A DNA stretch of 22,893 nt from a virus. The notes beneath the pieces are model-generated. The model was not told the DNA's origin. It saw only the letters and a list, made by a program, of their open reading frames with translations, and did not search any database. Both the position numbers and the translations under genes were made by a program. Positions 1 to 7,297 of the stretch are shown one piece after another (the first letter of the stretch is position 1; each line of letters begins with the position of its first letter). Location: IMG/VR virus record IMGVR_UViG_3300028829_005160, positions 1-22,893 of that record. One strand, given 5' to 3'.

Positions 1-192
1 TTTTTGATGATGCGTTAAAATTTCGTCAACAATCCATTTATGTGCTTCACTTTCCCAATACTCTGTTTCAATGATATCATGCGTTCTGTCCAAGAACTTT
101 TTATCATCAATTAAAGCACGAATTGTTTTACTTTGAAATGCAGTTCCAAACTTTTGTAAGGTATCTACATTATTATTATTAGTCTCCGTCAT
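1..192 (-). CDS. Replicative DnaB-like helicase (T4 gp41-like), N-terminal fragment
   Basis: This frame opens with ATG at 192 and runs off the left edge, giving 64 residues and no stop. The N-terminus is a low-complexity Asn run followed by a helical segment (FGTAFQSKTIRALIDDKKFL, then the region reading ESEAHKWIVDEIL). This matches the style of the N-terminal domain of phage DnaB/gp41 replicative helicases, where a short helical bundle contains a Y(F/W)ES-type motif. The ATPase domain that would prove it lies outside the window. The gene sits 57 bases downstream of the 5' nuclease gene, which fits a replication cluster. No clear Shine-Dalgarno precedes the ATG. A different helical N-terminal domain cannot be excluded. 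Confidence 0.55.
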   Translation of the reverse strand, partial: MTETNNNNVDTLQKFGTAFQSKTIRALIDDKKFLDRTHDIIETEYWESEAHKWIVDEILTHHQK

Positions 193-249
193 ATATAAGA
201 ATTAGATTATCAAATGATTGGAATCCAATCAAGACTTTTTTTAAAAAAA

Positions 250-1326
250 TTACGATTGTGAAGAAATCGCATAGTTATTCAGAATTGTCCATGTTTCCAT
301 CAACCAGTTGTGATGGTTGGGAAATGCAGCCCATAATTGGTCTTCGGCAAATTTTTTACTAAACTCAAATTTATTAAGAGTTGTAACAGGAGAATCAACA
401 TGATCAAATACTTTTGTTTGCATACTTGCAGGAAGAATAGAATCAATTAATTGCATCAAATCATAATTTCGTTTCAGCAAACTTTGATTATCTTCTTTAA
501 GAAAGTTTTTATACAAGGGCATCTCTTTTTGTTTTTTCTCTGAGATTTGTAATAAATCATTTATATTTAGTTTTTTGTCATTTGCAAATTCAGGAAATGC
601 AGTTTTGAGTTTCTTTTCACCCACACCTTTCATTCCATCTATATTATCACCACGGTCTCCGTCTATTGTTCTATACAATAAAAAATTACTTGGATGAATT
701 CCATATTCATGCAATACCTTCTCAGGAGTATAAACAGTTCGTTTAGTTGGACTATAAACAGTTACATCATCATCTACGAGTTGAAGAAAATCTTTGTCGG
801 TACTCATTATAGTGCACTTCTTACCGAGTCCACTAAAGTACGAACGAGCAAGTAATGCAATAACATCATCTGCTTCAACATTATCTAAACATAAAGTTGT
901 AACAGGAAGCATATTAAGATACTCAATGAGTTTAACGATTTGTTTTTTCATTGAGTTATCTTCTTCTCCCTGATCCATATCCAAACTCAATGCACGATTC
1001 ACACGAAACCGAACATTTTTCTTCATTTTGTAATCAGGAAATACTTTACGTCTTCGTGTTGAACCACCCTTACCATCAAATATGATAATACAGCGAGTTG
1101 GTTTACGCAAACGAATTGCGTGTCCTATGCTTTTTAGGAAACCTGTATAACCACCTATATGATCTCCGTTGTCATTTGTGGTTGGATACATACTCCAAAC
1201 ACGCATGAAAGTATTCATTCCATCTACTAAAAGAGCATCTGAATTTAAAGTTCTTTCTACTTCAAGTTCTGCTTTTTGTTCTGCGGAAAACTCTTCAAAT
1301 AAACTGAATATTTTGCTTTTACTCAT
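250..1326 (-). CDS. T4 RNase H-like 5'-3' exonuclease / flap endonuclease
   Basis: This 358-residue protein should remove RNA primers and 5' flaps from lagging-strand fragments, as T4 RNase H and the Pol I 5' nuclease domain do. The PIN/FEN acidic residues are visible in order: VDGMN (D35), FDG at 83-85 followed by the basic arch-like RRRK...DYK, EADD at 151-154, STDKD at 175-179 and GDRGDN at 223-228. The helix-hairpin-helix GMKGVGEKK follows at 231-239. The length is slightly above T4 RNase H (about 305). The start ATG overlaps the last 8 bases of recA (ATGAGTAA), so translation is probably coupled. Family assignment is firm; its partnership with the neighbouring ssDNA-binding protein is inferred from T4. 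Confidence 0.9.
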   Translation of the reverse strand: MSKSKIFSLFEEFSAEQKAELEVERTLNSDALLVDGMNTFMRVWSMYPTTNDNGDHIGGYTGFLKSIGHAIRLRKPTRCIIIFDGKGGSTRRRKVFPDYKMKKNVRFRVNRALSLDMDQGEEDNSMKKQIVKLIEYLNMLPVTTLCLDNVEADDVIALLARSYFSGLGKKCTIMSTDKDFLQLVDDDVTVYSPTKRTVYTPEKVLHEYGIHPSNFLLYRTIDGDRGDNIDGMKGVGEKKLKTAFPEFANDKKLNINDLLQISEKKQKEMPLYKNFLKEDNQSLLKRNYDLMQLIDSILPASMQTKVFDHVDSPVTTLNKFEFSKKFAEDQLWAAFPNHHNWLMETWTILNNYAISSQS

Positions 1327-2473
1327 CAGACACCGTTGCTAATTCTTGTTCAGCAATTGTATCGTTATCTTCAAACTCAACATCTTCGTCAATGACACTG
1401 TTTGCTGATTGATATTCCATGATAAGATTATCACAAATATGTGTATATAGTTCAGTTCTTAGGTCTTCATCTTTCAACAATTCAGGAAACTCCTTTGCCA
1501 TAAACTTATAGTCTTTTCCTTTGGAGTCAGTGAATGAATAATAAGCACCACCTTGTTTTAGAATTTTGTGAGTTTTTAAAGTTGTTATCCAACTTCCTAT
1601 ATCATCAATACCACGATTAAAATAAATTTCAAACGATGCTTTTCGTTGTGGGGGACCCATTCTGTTTTTTACAATGGTTGCTTCACATTTTCCACCGATG
1701 ACTTCTGTGGTTGCACCTTTTTTAATTTGACCCATACTTTTCAAACGAATACGAACACTTGCGTGAAACGCAATTGCTTTACCACCACTTGTTGTCCACG
1801 GATCACCAAACATAACTCCCATCTTTTGTCGAAGTTGATTAGTAAATACCAATGCAATTTTTTGTCTTCCAATTGTTGAAGTTAACTTACGCATTGCTTT
1901 ACTAATTAGAATTGCTTTGGTGGTTGCGTAACCATCCTTTGCATAATCTGCCGCCATCTCAATTTTAGTTGATGCAGCCGATACACTATCTGTTACAATA
2001 GTTACAAGTTTATCTTTGTTTGATTTACGTACAGTTGCTATAATATTATCAATCGTTGCAAATATATCTTCAACTGTATCAACATGAACATACAACAACT
2101 TGGTTGTATCAACACCAATAGCAGTTAAATATTCAATACTTACACTGGTCTCGGTATCAATTAATACCGCAACACCCCCTTTCTTTTGAGTTTCTGCTAG
2201 AATGTGTCCAGATACTAAACTTTTTCCACTTTGTTCTAGTCCAGTTAGTTCTGTGATTCGTCCAGTTGGAATCCCACCATTCGGGCGATTTGAAATTGCC
2301 AAATCAAGTAAACTACTACCTGTTGGAATCCAATCGGAAATTAAAGAAGGATCATCTCCTTCGTTTAAAAAGAATGCTACTTTACCTTCATCCTTATACG
2401 CAGAGTTTAGACTTTCTGCAAGTACAGATGCTAAATCTTCTGATTTTGTTTTATCTTCTTTTTTTCTTGCCAT
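1319..2473 (-). CDS. RecA/UvsX-like strand-exchange recombinase
   Basis: This is a recombinase of about 384 residues, expected to form filaments on ssDNA and drive ATP-dependent strand exchange during phage recombination and repair. Numbering from the MARKK start, it shows Walker A GLEQSGKS at about 78-85, Walker B LVTIVTDSVSA at about 156-166, and a loop-L2 region GVMFGDPWTTSGGKA close to bacterial RecA. The C-terminal 30 residues are strongly acidic, as in RecA. I chose ATG at 2473. The frame stays open to a GTG at 2515, but that start lies inside a perfect hairpin and adds a residue stretch unlike the family. No good Shine-Dalgarno is visible before 2473. It lies between the ssDNA-binding and 5' nuclease genes, a typical replication-recombination context. 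Confidence 0.94.
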   Translation of the reverse strand: MARKKEDKTKSEDLASVLAESLNSAYKDEGKVAFFLNEGDDPSLISDWIPTGSSLLDLAISNRPNGGIPTGRITELTGLEQSGKSLVSGHILAETQKKGGVAVLIDTETSVSIEYLTAIGVDTTKLLYVHVDTVEDIFATIDNIIATVRKSNKDKLVTIVTDSVSAASTKIEMAADYAKDGYATTKAILISKAMRKLTSTIGRQKIALVFTNQLRQKMGVMFGDPWTTSGGKAIAFHASVRIRLKSMGQIKKGATTEVIGGKCEATIVKNRMGPPQRKASFEIYFNRGIDDIGSWITTLKTHKILKQGGAYYSFTDSKGKDYKFMAKEFPELLKDEDLRTELYTHICDNLIMEYQSANSVIDEDVEFEDNDTIAEQELATVSDE

Positions 2474-2490
2474 AAATTTTAAATTGATAT

Positions 2491-2519
2491 GAGGGTGGTT
2501 GGATTTACCAACCACCCTC
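2491..2519 (-). terminator. Perfect 12-bp hairpin between ssDNA-binding gene and recA
   Basis: The arms GAGGGTGGTTGG (2491-2502) and CCAACCACCCTC (2508-2519) are perfectly complementary with a 5-base loop ATTTA. It lies between the stop of the ssDNA-binding gene (2528) and the recA ATG (2473). On the minus strand the stem is followed by ATATCAATTT, a poor U-tract. A better T-run (TTAGTTTTTT) follows it on the plus strand, where no gene is seen. Reasonable readings are a partial terminator or an RNA stability or processing element that lowers recA relative to the abundant ssDNA-binding protein. The structure is certain; its role is inferred. Confidence 0.6.
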
Positions 2520-2527
2520 TTAGTTTT

Positions 2528-3358
2528 TTAAGACTTAAACAACTCTTCAAAAGCAGCCTCTACATCTTCGGTGGAAGTTGCGTTTGGTTTGCTTTGTTCA
2601 GTAGTTGCACTAGCAACGGTTGGTTGCTTTACTTCACTTTCGGTTTTTTCAACTTTGACGGTTTCAGAGTCAACCGATTCTGCTGGTGGTGCATCTTCTT
2701 CAGACTCACCACTTACCCACTTTTCAAGAGCATCTTTCAAATCATCATAACCGAGTTCTTGATAAATCTCTGTGATTTCTGCTTGATTGTTGGCAACACC
2801 ATCTACGATATTCTTATTTTCGGAGATAGGTGATGTATTTGGTTTAACACGAATGTTAGTTTTTGGAAATGATCTTCCTGCTTCTTCTGCTGAAAGAAAC
2901 TCAATAGTGATGTCTCTTCCTTGTGTAGAATCAGTAATATCTCCATAATCGGGATCAGCAATAACACTCAATAGTTCTTGGTAAACTTCTTTACCAAAAC
3001 CCCAAAATCGTACACCTTCAGCTTCTTCTCCACGAACAAGAACAGGTACAAATGTACGCATCTTTGGCATTAACGAACGACCCATGCGATAATCATCTTT
3101 GTCACCACTACGAGTTAACTTTTCAGCAAACTCAACGATTGGATCAGGGCGACCAAACGACTTTGGTGATAAGTATGTTCTATTATTGATTCCATAATGA
3201 AAATACAACTCAATAAATGGATTATCGGGTTGATGCTTGTATGGTACAATACGAACCTGTTGCTTACCAGGTTGAGGTTTCCATTGATAGTTTTTGCGAT
3301 TATTTGTCTGAGACAAATTATTCAACTTTGCTTTTATTTTATCTAGGTCAATTGCCAT
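2528..3358 (-). CDS. gp32-like single-stranded DNA-binding protein
   Basis: This 276-residue protein probably coats ssDNA at the replication fork and loads recombination factors. The N-terminus carries a basic region (KIKAKLNNL...NNRKNYQWKP) leading into GKQQVRIVPYKHQ and FIELYFHYGI, the pattern I associate with gp32-like proteins of marine T4-type phages. The last 80 residues are Glu/Asp/Ser/Thr-rich and end with a short hydrophobic-acidic tip (EAAFEELF), like the SSB tails that recruit partner proteins. I do not see the Cys/His zinc ligands of T4 gp32. An AAGGA Shine-Dalgarno lies 7 bases before the ATG (3366-3370 on the plus strand), and a strong promoter precedes it. The context, upstream of recA and the 5' nuclease, supports the call. 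Confidence 0.8.
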   Translation of the reverse strand: MAIDLDKIKAKLNNLSQTNNRKNYQWKPQPGKQQVRIVPYKHQPDNPFIELYFHYGINNRTYLSPKSFGRPDPIVEFAEKLTRSGDKDDYRMGRSLMPKMRTFVPVLVRGEEAEGVRFWGFGKEVYQELLSVIADPDYGDITDSTQGRDITIEFLSAEEAGRSFPKTNIRVKPNTSPISENKNIVDGVANNQAEITEIYQELGYDDLKDALEKWVSGESEEDAPPAESVDSETVKVEKTESEVKQPTVASATTEQSKPNATSTEDVEAAFEELFKS

Positions 3359-3400
3359 TTTTTATTCCTTAATTTAGTATGTTTTATTATTATTCTTAAT

Positions 3401-3429
3401 ATAATACTATTCGTTTTGATATTCGTCAA
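3401..3429 (-). promoter_or_regulatory. Sigma70-like promoter upstream of ssDNA-binding gene
   Basis: On the minus strand, TTGACG (3424-3429) is separated by exactly 17 bases from TATTAT (3401-3406). Each box matches the bacterial sigma70 consensus at five of six positions. It sits in the 86-base gap before the ssDNA-binding gene, about 42 bases from its ATG. The spacer contains CAAAACGAA, also present in the next promoter upstream. A host-RNA-polymerase (early or middle) promoter is the natural reading. Confidence 0.7.
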
Positions 3430-3444
3430 TCAGAATTATATTAA

Positions 3445-3675
3445 TCAAGAAGATTTTCCGTCATTTTTAACGAAATTGTAAAAGTCAGAAGCAATTTCTA
3501 ATACTTCATGTGTAGTTGGAAGTGGAGGTATTTCAGGAGCAGAATTATCGTAATTAGCACGATTTTGGAGTTCTTCTTTTTCCATGTGCCATGCTTCCCA
3601 TACCATCTCTTTTGCATTTTTTAGCACTTCTAGTCGAATGCCGTAGGCATTTAAACTCTTTGATTCATTTGTCAT
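3445..3675 (-). CDS. Small protein of unknown function in replication cluster
   Basis: This 76-residue protein has no family I can name. It is mostly helical by composition: an N-terminal segment AYGIRLEVLKNAKEMVWEAW and a C-terminal THEVLEIASDFYNFVKN joined by a proline-rich linker (PEIPPLP). There are no cysteines, signal peptide or membrane segment. It is likely real because it is the first gene after a consensus promoter, fills the space before the ssDNA-binding gene, and has protein-like composition. A small partner of the replication proteins is possible, but only by position. Confidence 0.75.
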   Translation of the reverse strand: MTNESKSLNAYGIRLEVLKNAKEMVWEAWHMEKEELQNRANYDNSAPEIPPLPTTHEVLEIASDFYNFVKNDGKSS

Positions 3676-3725
3676 TTTTTAATTGTTATTTATTAATTAC
3701 ATTAACGAATTAATGTCTGTATATA

Positions 3726-3754
3726 AATATATCTTAGACTTCGTTTTGTGTCAA
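3726..3754 (-). promoter_or_regulatory. Sigma70-like promoter at head of replication module
   Basis: On the minus strand, a perfect TTGACA (3749-3754) is followed after exactly 17 bases by TATATT (3726-3731, five of six consensus matches). It starts immediately downstream of the methyltransferase stop (3758) and about 50 bases before the small 76-residue gene. It should drive the replication module separately from the upstream accessory and tail genes. The spacer begins with CAAAACGAA, repeated in the promoter of the ssDNA-binding gene. Confidence 0.78.
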
Positions 3755-3757
3755 TTT

Positions 3758-4573
3758 TTAAGTAGATTTTTGAAGATTTTTTTCAATTCTTTCGCATGAA
3801 ATTTCAACTGCTTTTTTGTTAATATCACATCCTAAATAATTGCGATTTAAAGAATTAGCAACATCAAGTGTTGTTCCACTTCCACAATAAAAATCTGCCA
3901 CCAAATCCCCTTCGTTGCTACTTGCTTTAATGATGCGTTCAAGTATCTTTGGATGTTTTTCTGAATAATAATCAGTTTGTTTTTTAACTTTTAATCCAGA
4001 TGGTATATCATCCCAAACATTTGTAGGTATCGTCCCAACTTTTAATTTTTCCTCCGTAATATTAGGACGGTCTTGTTTTTTACTAATTACAGATTTATAT
4101 GGAACACGGATATCTAAATCATTAAAAATGAAATTATCTGAGTTTGTGTACACAATTATATAATCATGTTTTTTTGCGAACTCTCGTTTTCCACGACCAC
4201 CTATATTAAATTTTACTACAATTTGATTTCTAAAATTTTCATAACCAAACACCATATCCATAATCACACGAATCCAATGAACAATTCGTAAATCCATTTG
4301 AAGATAGATAGTTCCATTGCTAGAAAGAACTCGTTTCATTTCGTGCAATCTAGGAATATAATGATTTTTAATTTTATCATACTCCGCAGGTAAATCTTTG
4401 TAATCTTTGAATGTCTTACCTGTTCCGTATAATATGTCGCAGTAAATTAAGTTTATGCTGTCAGACTTTAGTGAAGTGAGTAACTCTATGTTATCACAAC
4501 AATATACATTATTAGTTTGAAAGTTTTTTGAATTACGACATAAATTTGATTTATCAAAGTTTTCCACCTTCAA
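3758..4573 (-). CDS. Beta-class DNA methyltransferase (N6-adenine or N4-cytosine)
   Basis: This 271-residue enzyme should transfer a methyl group from S-adenosylmethionine to DNA bases. The motif order is beta-class: the catalytic motif comes first (YCDILYGTG, D46-Y49), then a target-recognition region at about 120-200, then EKHPKILERIIKASSNEGD (motif X-like) and the AdoMet motif FYCGSGTT at 228-235. The catalytic motif is DILY instead of the usual (D/N)PP(Y/F), but the following GTG resembles the NTG of the family. It overlaps spoVR by 20 bases and begins with TTG (4573) or GTG (4567); a TGA just upstream rules out a longer product. No restriction gene is adjacent, so an orphan anti-restriction or regulatory role is likely. 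Target base and site cannot be read from sequence. Confidence 0.85.
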   Translation of the reverse strand: MKVENFDKSNLCRNSKNFQTNNVYCCDNIELLTSLKSDSINLIYCDILYGTGKTFKDYKDLPAEYDKIKNHYIPRLHEMKRVLSSNGTIYLQMDLRIVHWIRVIMDMVFGYENFRNQIVVKFNIGGRGKREFAKKHDYIIVYTNSDNFIFNDLDIRVPYKSVISKKQDRPNITEEKLKVGTIPTNVWDDIPSGLKVKKQTDYYSEKHPKILERIIKASSNEGDLVADFYCGSGTTLDVANSLNRNYLGCDINKKAVEISCERIEKNLQKST

Positions 4574-6119
4574 ATCTTTTCATTTCTCCGTTGTTGTAAC
4601 GATAACGAACTTCAACTTCAATTGTTTCTTTATTTTCTCCGTAACCTTCTGTTTCTACATCGTATGTAAGAATATTAATTGGTTTCTTGATTATCTCATG
4701 CAGATATGCCATTGTACCCGTTGCGTATTTAATATCTAATGGTCTTCCGTCAAAGTCATGTCTTAGCAAAATTTCAGTATTTTTGTATTTCATATTTTCC
4801 ATATAAATTACAGGACGACCCATGTTAACATGACGTTCTACGAGTTTTGCTTTTATTTTTTTGTAGTCTTTACTAACAACAACATATTTGTTGGTTGATT
4901 TATCCAAAGCATATTCAAAATACTCATGTTTTTCACAAAACTCTTTTGTAAAAAATTCGTTTAAGAAAGTAACATCATTATACAATTCACGAACTTCATA
5001 TATTTTTTCACGACCTAAATTGAGATTTTTATTCCAATATCTTTTTTCATTTCCGTTATCGCAATTTTCATACTCTTTACCAAACTTACCTTTATTCCAA
5101 CGATCTTCAATATCACGTAACAATGTATTTCCGAGTTTATATGGATTGTTCATGTTGTATTTTCCACCCAAAACACCTGCGTGATGTTTAGCATAATCAA
5201 ATATTCCTTCGTCTCCTGCAAAATTACAAGTTGCCATAATATACGAATCCCAATAACTTGCCCAACCTTCATTAAGAACTTTTGTCATTCCCTGTGGACG
5301 ATAGTAAATAGATTCATCACGAATCATACTAAGAATATTTTGTTGCCAAGGTTCTAAACGACAATGGTTGATGATCATCAACATAATATCTCGTTCAGGA
5401 CGAAGAGGAAATTTGTTTTCTGCTAACTTTGTACGCTCTTCACGTTCACGTCTTTGTTTTTCAATATAATGTGCAGGATTAACATACTTTTGCATATATT
5501 CCTTTGTTTCCATACGAGAAACGTGTTCACGAGGTTGACGATCTTCAAAGTTAAATTTAGTTGCTTTCTTTAAACTACTTTCACGATAACAAAGTGATGG
5601 ATCAATTAAATCATCAATAGCCAGAGCTGCATTTAAAAAGTCTTTTACTTTCTTTCTTCCAAAACGATCCATATACATACGAATTTTATCACTATGATTT
5701 GCCATAACATTCATCATATTACGATTCGTGTGCTTGAACATAATGTTGTTTTTGAAAAAATCACTATGTGCAGTTGCGTGTGCAACAACGGTAAGATTAT
5801 CAACGATAGGATTGTTTCGTTGAAGGTACATATAAGTTGGATCGGTATTTACAACCATCTCATAAATCTTGCCCATACCAGAGTGATACTGATGATGCAA
5901 TTGCTCAAATTGTTGTCCGAAATTAAAGTGTGGATAACGAACAGGAAAACCACCATAAGCGGCAATCTCAACTATTTCATCTGCATCAAATTCTTCAATA
6001 CACAACGGATATGGATCAAGTCCATTATCGTAACACGCCTTTAAGCATTCAGGTATAAGAGCAGCCAACTCTGGACATACTCCTTCATTTAAACTATCTA
6101 CTTCCCATGCAATTCCCAT
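4554..6119 (-). CDS. SpoVR / YcgB family protein
   Basis: This 521-residue protein matches the SpoVR (B. subtilis, cortex formation) and YcgB (E. coli, about 510 residues) family over its whole length. Diagnostic stretches include AAYGGFPVRYPHFNFG (53-68), GKIYEMVVNT (83-92), AHATAHSDFFKNN (113-125), ERDIMLMIINH (242-252) and PQGMTKVLNEGWASYW (275-290). The biochemical role of the family is not settled; bacterial members are coexpressed with YeaG/PrkA and YeaH in stationary phase, starvation or sporulation. Here it follows yeaH by 3 bases and overlaps the methyltransferase gene, so one transcript is likely. It appears intact, with no frameshift. Confidence 0.95.
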   Translation of the reverse strand: MGIAWEVDSLNEGVCPELAALIPECLKACYDNGLDPYPLCIEEFDADEIVEIAAYGGFPVRYPHFNFGQQFEQLHHQYHSGMGKIYEMVVNTDPTYMYLQRNNPIVDNLTVVAHATAHSDFFKNNIMFKHTNRNMMNVMANHSDKIRMYMDRFGRKKVKDFLNAALAIDDLIDPSLCYRESSLKKATKFNFEDRQPREHVSRMETKEYMQKYVNPAHYIEKQRREREERTKLAENKFPLRPERDIMLMIINHCRLEPWQQNILSMIRDESIYYRPQGMTKVLNEGWASYWDSYIMATCNFAGDEGIFDYAKHHAGVLGGKYNMNNPYKLGNTLLRDIEDRWNKGKFGKEYENCDNGNEKRYWNKNLNLGREKIYEVRELYNDVTFLNEFFTKEFCEKHEYFEYALDKSTNKYVVVSKDYKKIKAKLVERHVNMGRPVIYMENMKYKNTEILLRHDFDGRPLDIKYATGTMAYLHEIIKKPINILTYDVETEGYGENKETIEVEVRYRYNNGEMKRFEGGKL

Positions 6120-6122
6120 AAC

Positions 6123-7277
6123 TTAAAAAGGTACTTCTTCGTCGGCAGGTGTTAATAATTTTTGTAGAGTTTTGAATACATCTGATGGGGAGTCCATTGA
6201 TGCAGTAACAATCGTTTTAGGATCAAGTTCACCACTTGATAATTTAGATTGAATGTGTGGTAAAAATGTTGCCCAACTTCTTACTGCCTTGACTTCAGTT
6301 ATACCAATTAAATTTGCATACTTTTGCATTGTTTTTAAATAATCTACACACAAATCATTATCAGAACCAAAATTTTCTCCGTCACTTAAATAGAACACAT
6401 AAATGTTCCATTCATTTAAAGGAAATGCTTTTTCAACGATGTCATTTACCAAATGAAAAGCACTACTAATTTGTGTTCCACCACCACTTTTATATTTGTA
6501 GAACTTTTCTTGATCTACTTCTTGTGCATGGTGATCGTGAACGATATATTTTACTTGTGTTTCTTGGTAAAATCTTTGTACCCAATTATCAAGATACCAA
6601 CACAACTCACGAATTAATGCTCGTTTTTCATCGTCCATACTTGCAGAAATATCTGATACAAAGAATATGGCTGCATTTGTATCAGGTACTTCTACCGAAC
6701 TCCAACTTCTGTATTCTTTATCATCTTTGATAGGATAAAAGTTGGATAAATCTTTTTCATCGTAATCACCTGTAGAAATTAATCGTTTAAAAGCATTTTT
6801 AAGAGTTTTTCTTTTATGCAATAAACTATTGTTACCCACTTTGGCAATACGATTCCATTTGATTTTTTCTTTTACCATTTCACCGTTTTCTTTGGGAAGT
6901 AGATTTGGAAGTTGGAGTTCTTCACCAATCATATCAAAATAAGCATCCATGCTAATTCCAACATCGATTTCGTGACCTTCTCCTTCTCCGTCTCCACCGT
7001 CACCCGGTTGACCACCTTGACCTTGACCTTGTGGTGGTCCCTCTCCTACTTCATCACCAACTTCTGCTTCTCCGTTACCAACTCCACTTCCATCGGAAGG
7101 TTGTCCGTAACGAAAACTTGGTAATTCAACATGAGGTACACGGACAACTACGAAGTCTTTTCCTCTTCGTGTTATTCGTTGACCACCCTTAATGTGCTTT
7201 TTGAGTTTTTCGTCAACATTACCTTTGACGATATCTCTGTATTCACCGTGGTCTTCTCTAATTCTGCGAGATGGCAT
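6123..7277 (-). CDS. YeaH / DUF444 family protein with von Willebrand A-like domain
   Basis: This 384-residue protein is the middle member of the PrkA-YeaH-SpoVR triad; E. coli YeaH has about 427. The basic N-terminus (MPSRRIREDHGEYRDIVKG) is typical for the family. Residues about 58-104 form a Gly/Asp/Glu/Gln-rich flexible linker. The C-terminal half is vWA-like: FFVSDISASMD at about 205-215 has the DxSxS metal-binding (MIDAS) motif, with SGGGT near 267 and SDGEN near 297 as further MIDAS-region candidates. In bacteria YeaH is tied to the kinase YeaG and is needed in some starvation responses; its biochemical role is poorly defined. It lies 20 bases after prkA and 3 bases before spoVR. No strong Shine-Dalgarno is visible. 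Confidence 0.95.
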   Translation of the reverse strand: MPSRRIREDHGEYRDIVKGNVDEKLKKHIKGGQRITRRGKDFVVVRVPHVELPSFRYGQPSDGSGVGNGEAEVGDEVGEGPPQGQGQGGQPGDGGDGEGEGHEIDVGISMDAYFDMIGEELQLPNLLPKENGEMVKEKIKWNRIAKVGNNSLLHKRKTLKNAFKRLISTGDYDEKDLSNFYPIKDDKEYRSWSSVEVPDTNAAIFFVSDISASMDDEKRALIRELCWYLDNWVQRFYQETQVKYIVHDHHAQEVDQEKFYKYKSGGGTQISSAFHLVNDIVEKAFPLNEWNIYVFYLSDGENFGSDNDLCVDYLKTMQKYANLIGITEVKAVRSWATFLPHIQSKLSSGELDPKTIVTASMDSPSDVFKTLQKLLTPADEEVPF

Positions 7278-7297
7278 AATGATGCTTTCGTTGACTA

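Noticed and set aside
216-230. Small palindrome GATTGGAATCCAATC before the helicase gene as a terminator
   Set aside because: The stem is only 6 bp and on the minus strand no T-run follows; it could equally be a chance palindrome.
2474-2515. Longer recA start at GTG 2515
   Set aside because: The added 14 residues (VGKSNHPHINLKF) are encoded by one arm of the hairpin and its flank and do not resemble RecA N-termini; the MARKK start is typical.
3722-3729. TATAAATA, the T4 late promoter box, on the plus strand here and again at 9856-9863
   Set aside because: Both point along the plus strand, where no gene is present, and such AT-rich octamers are expected by chance.
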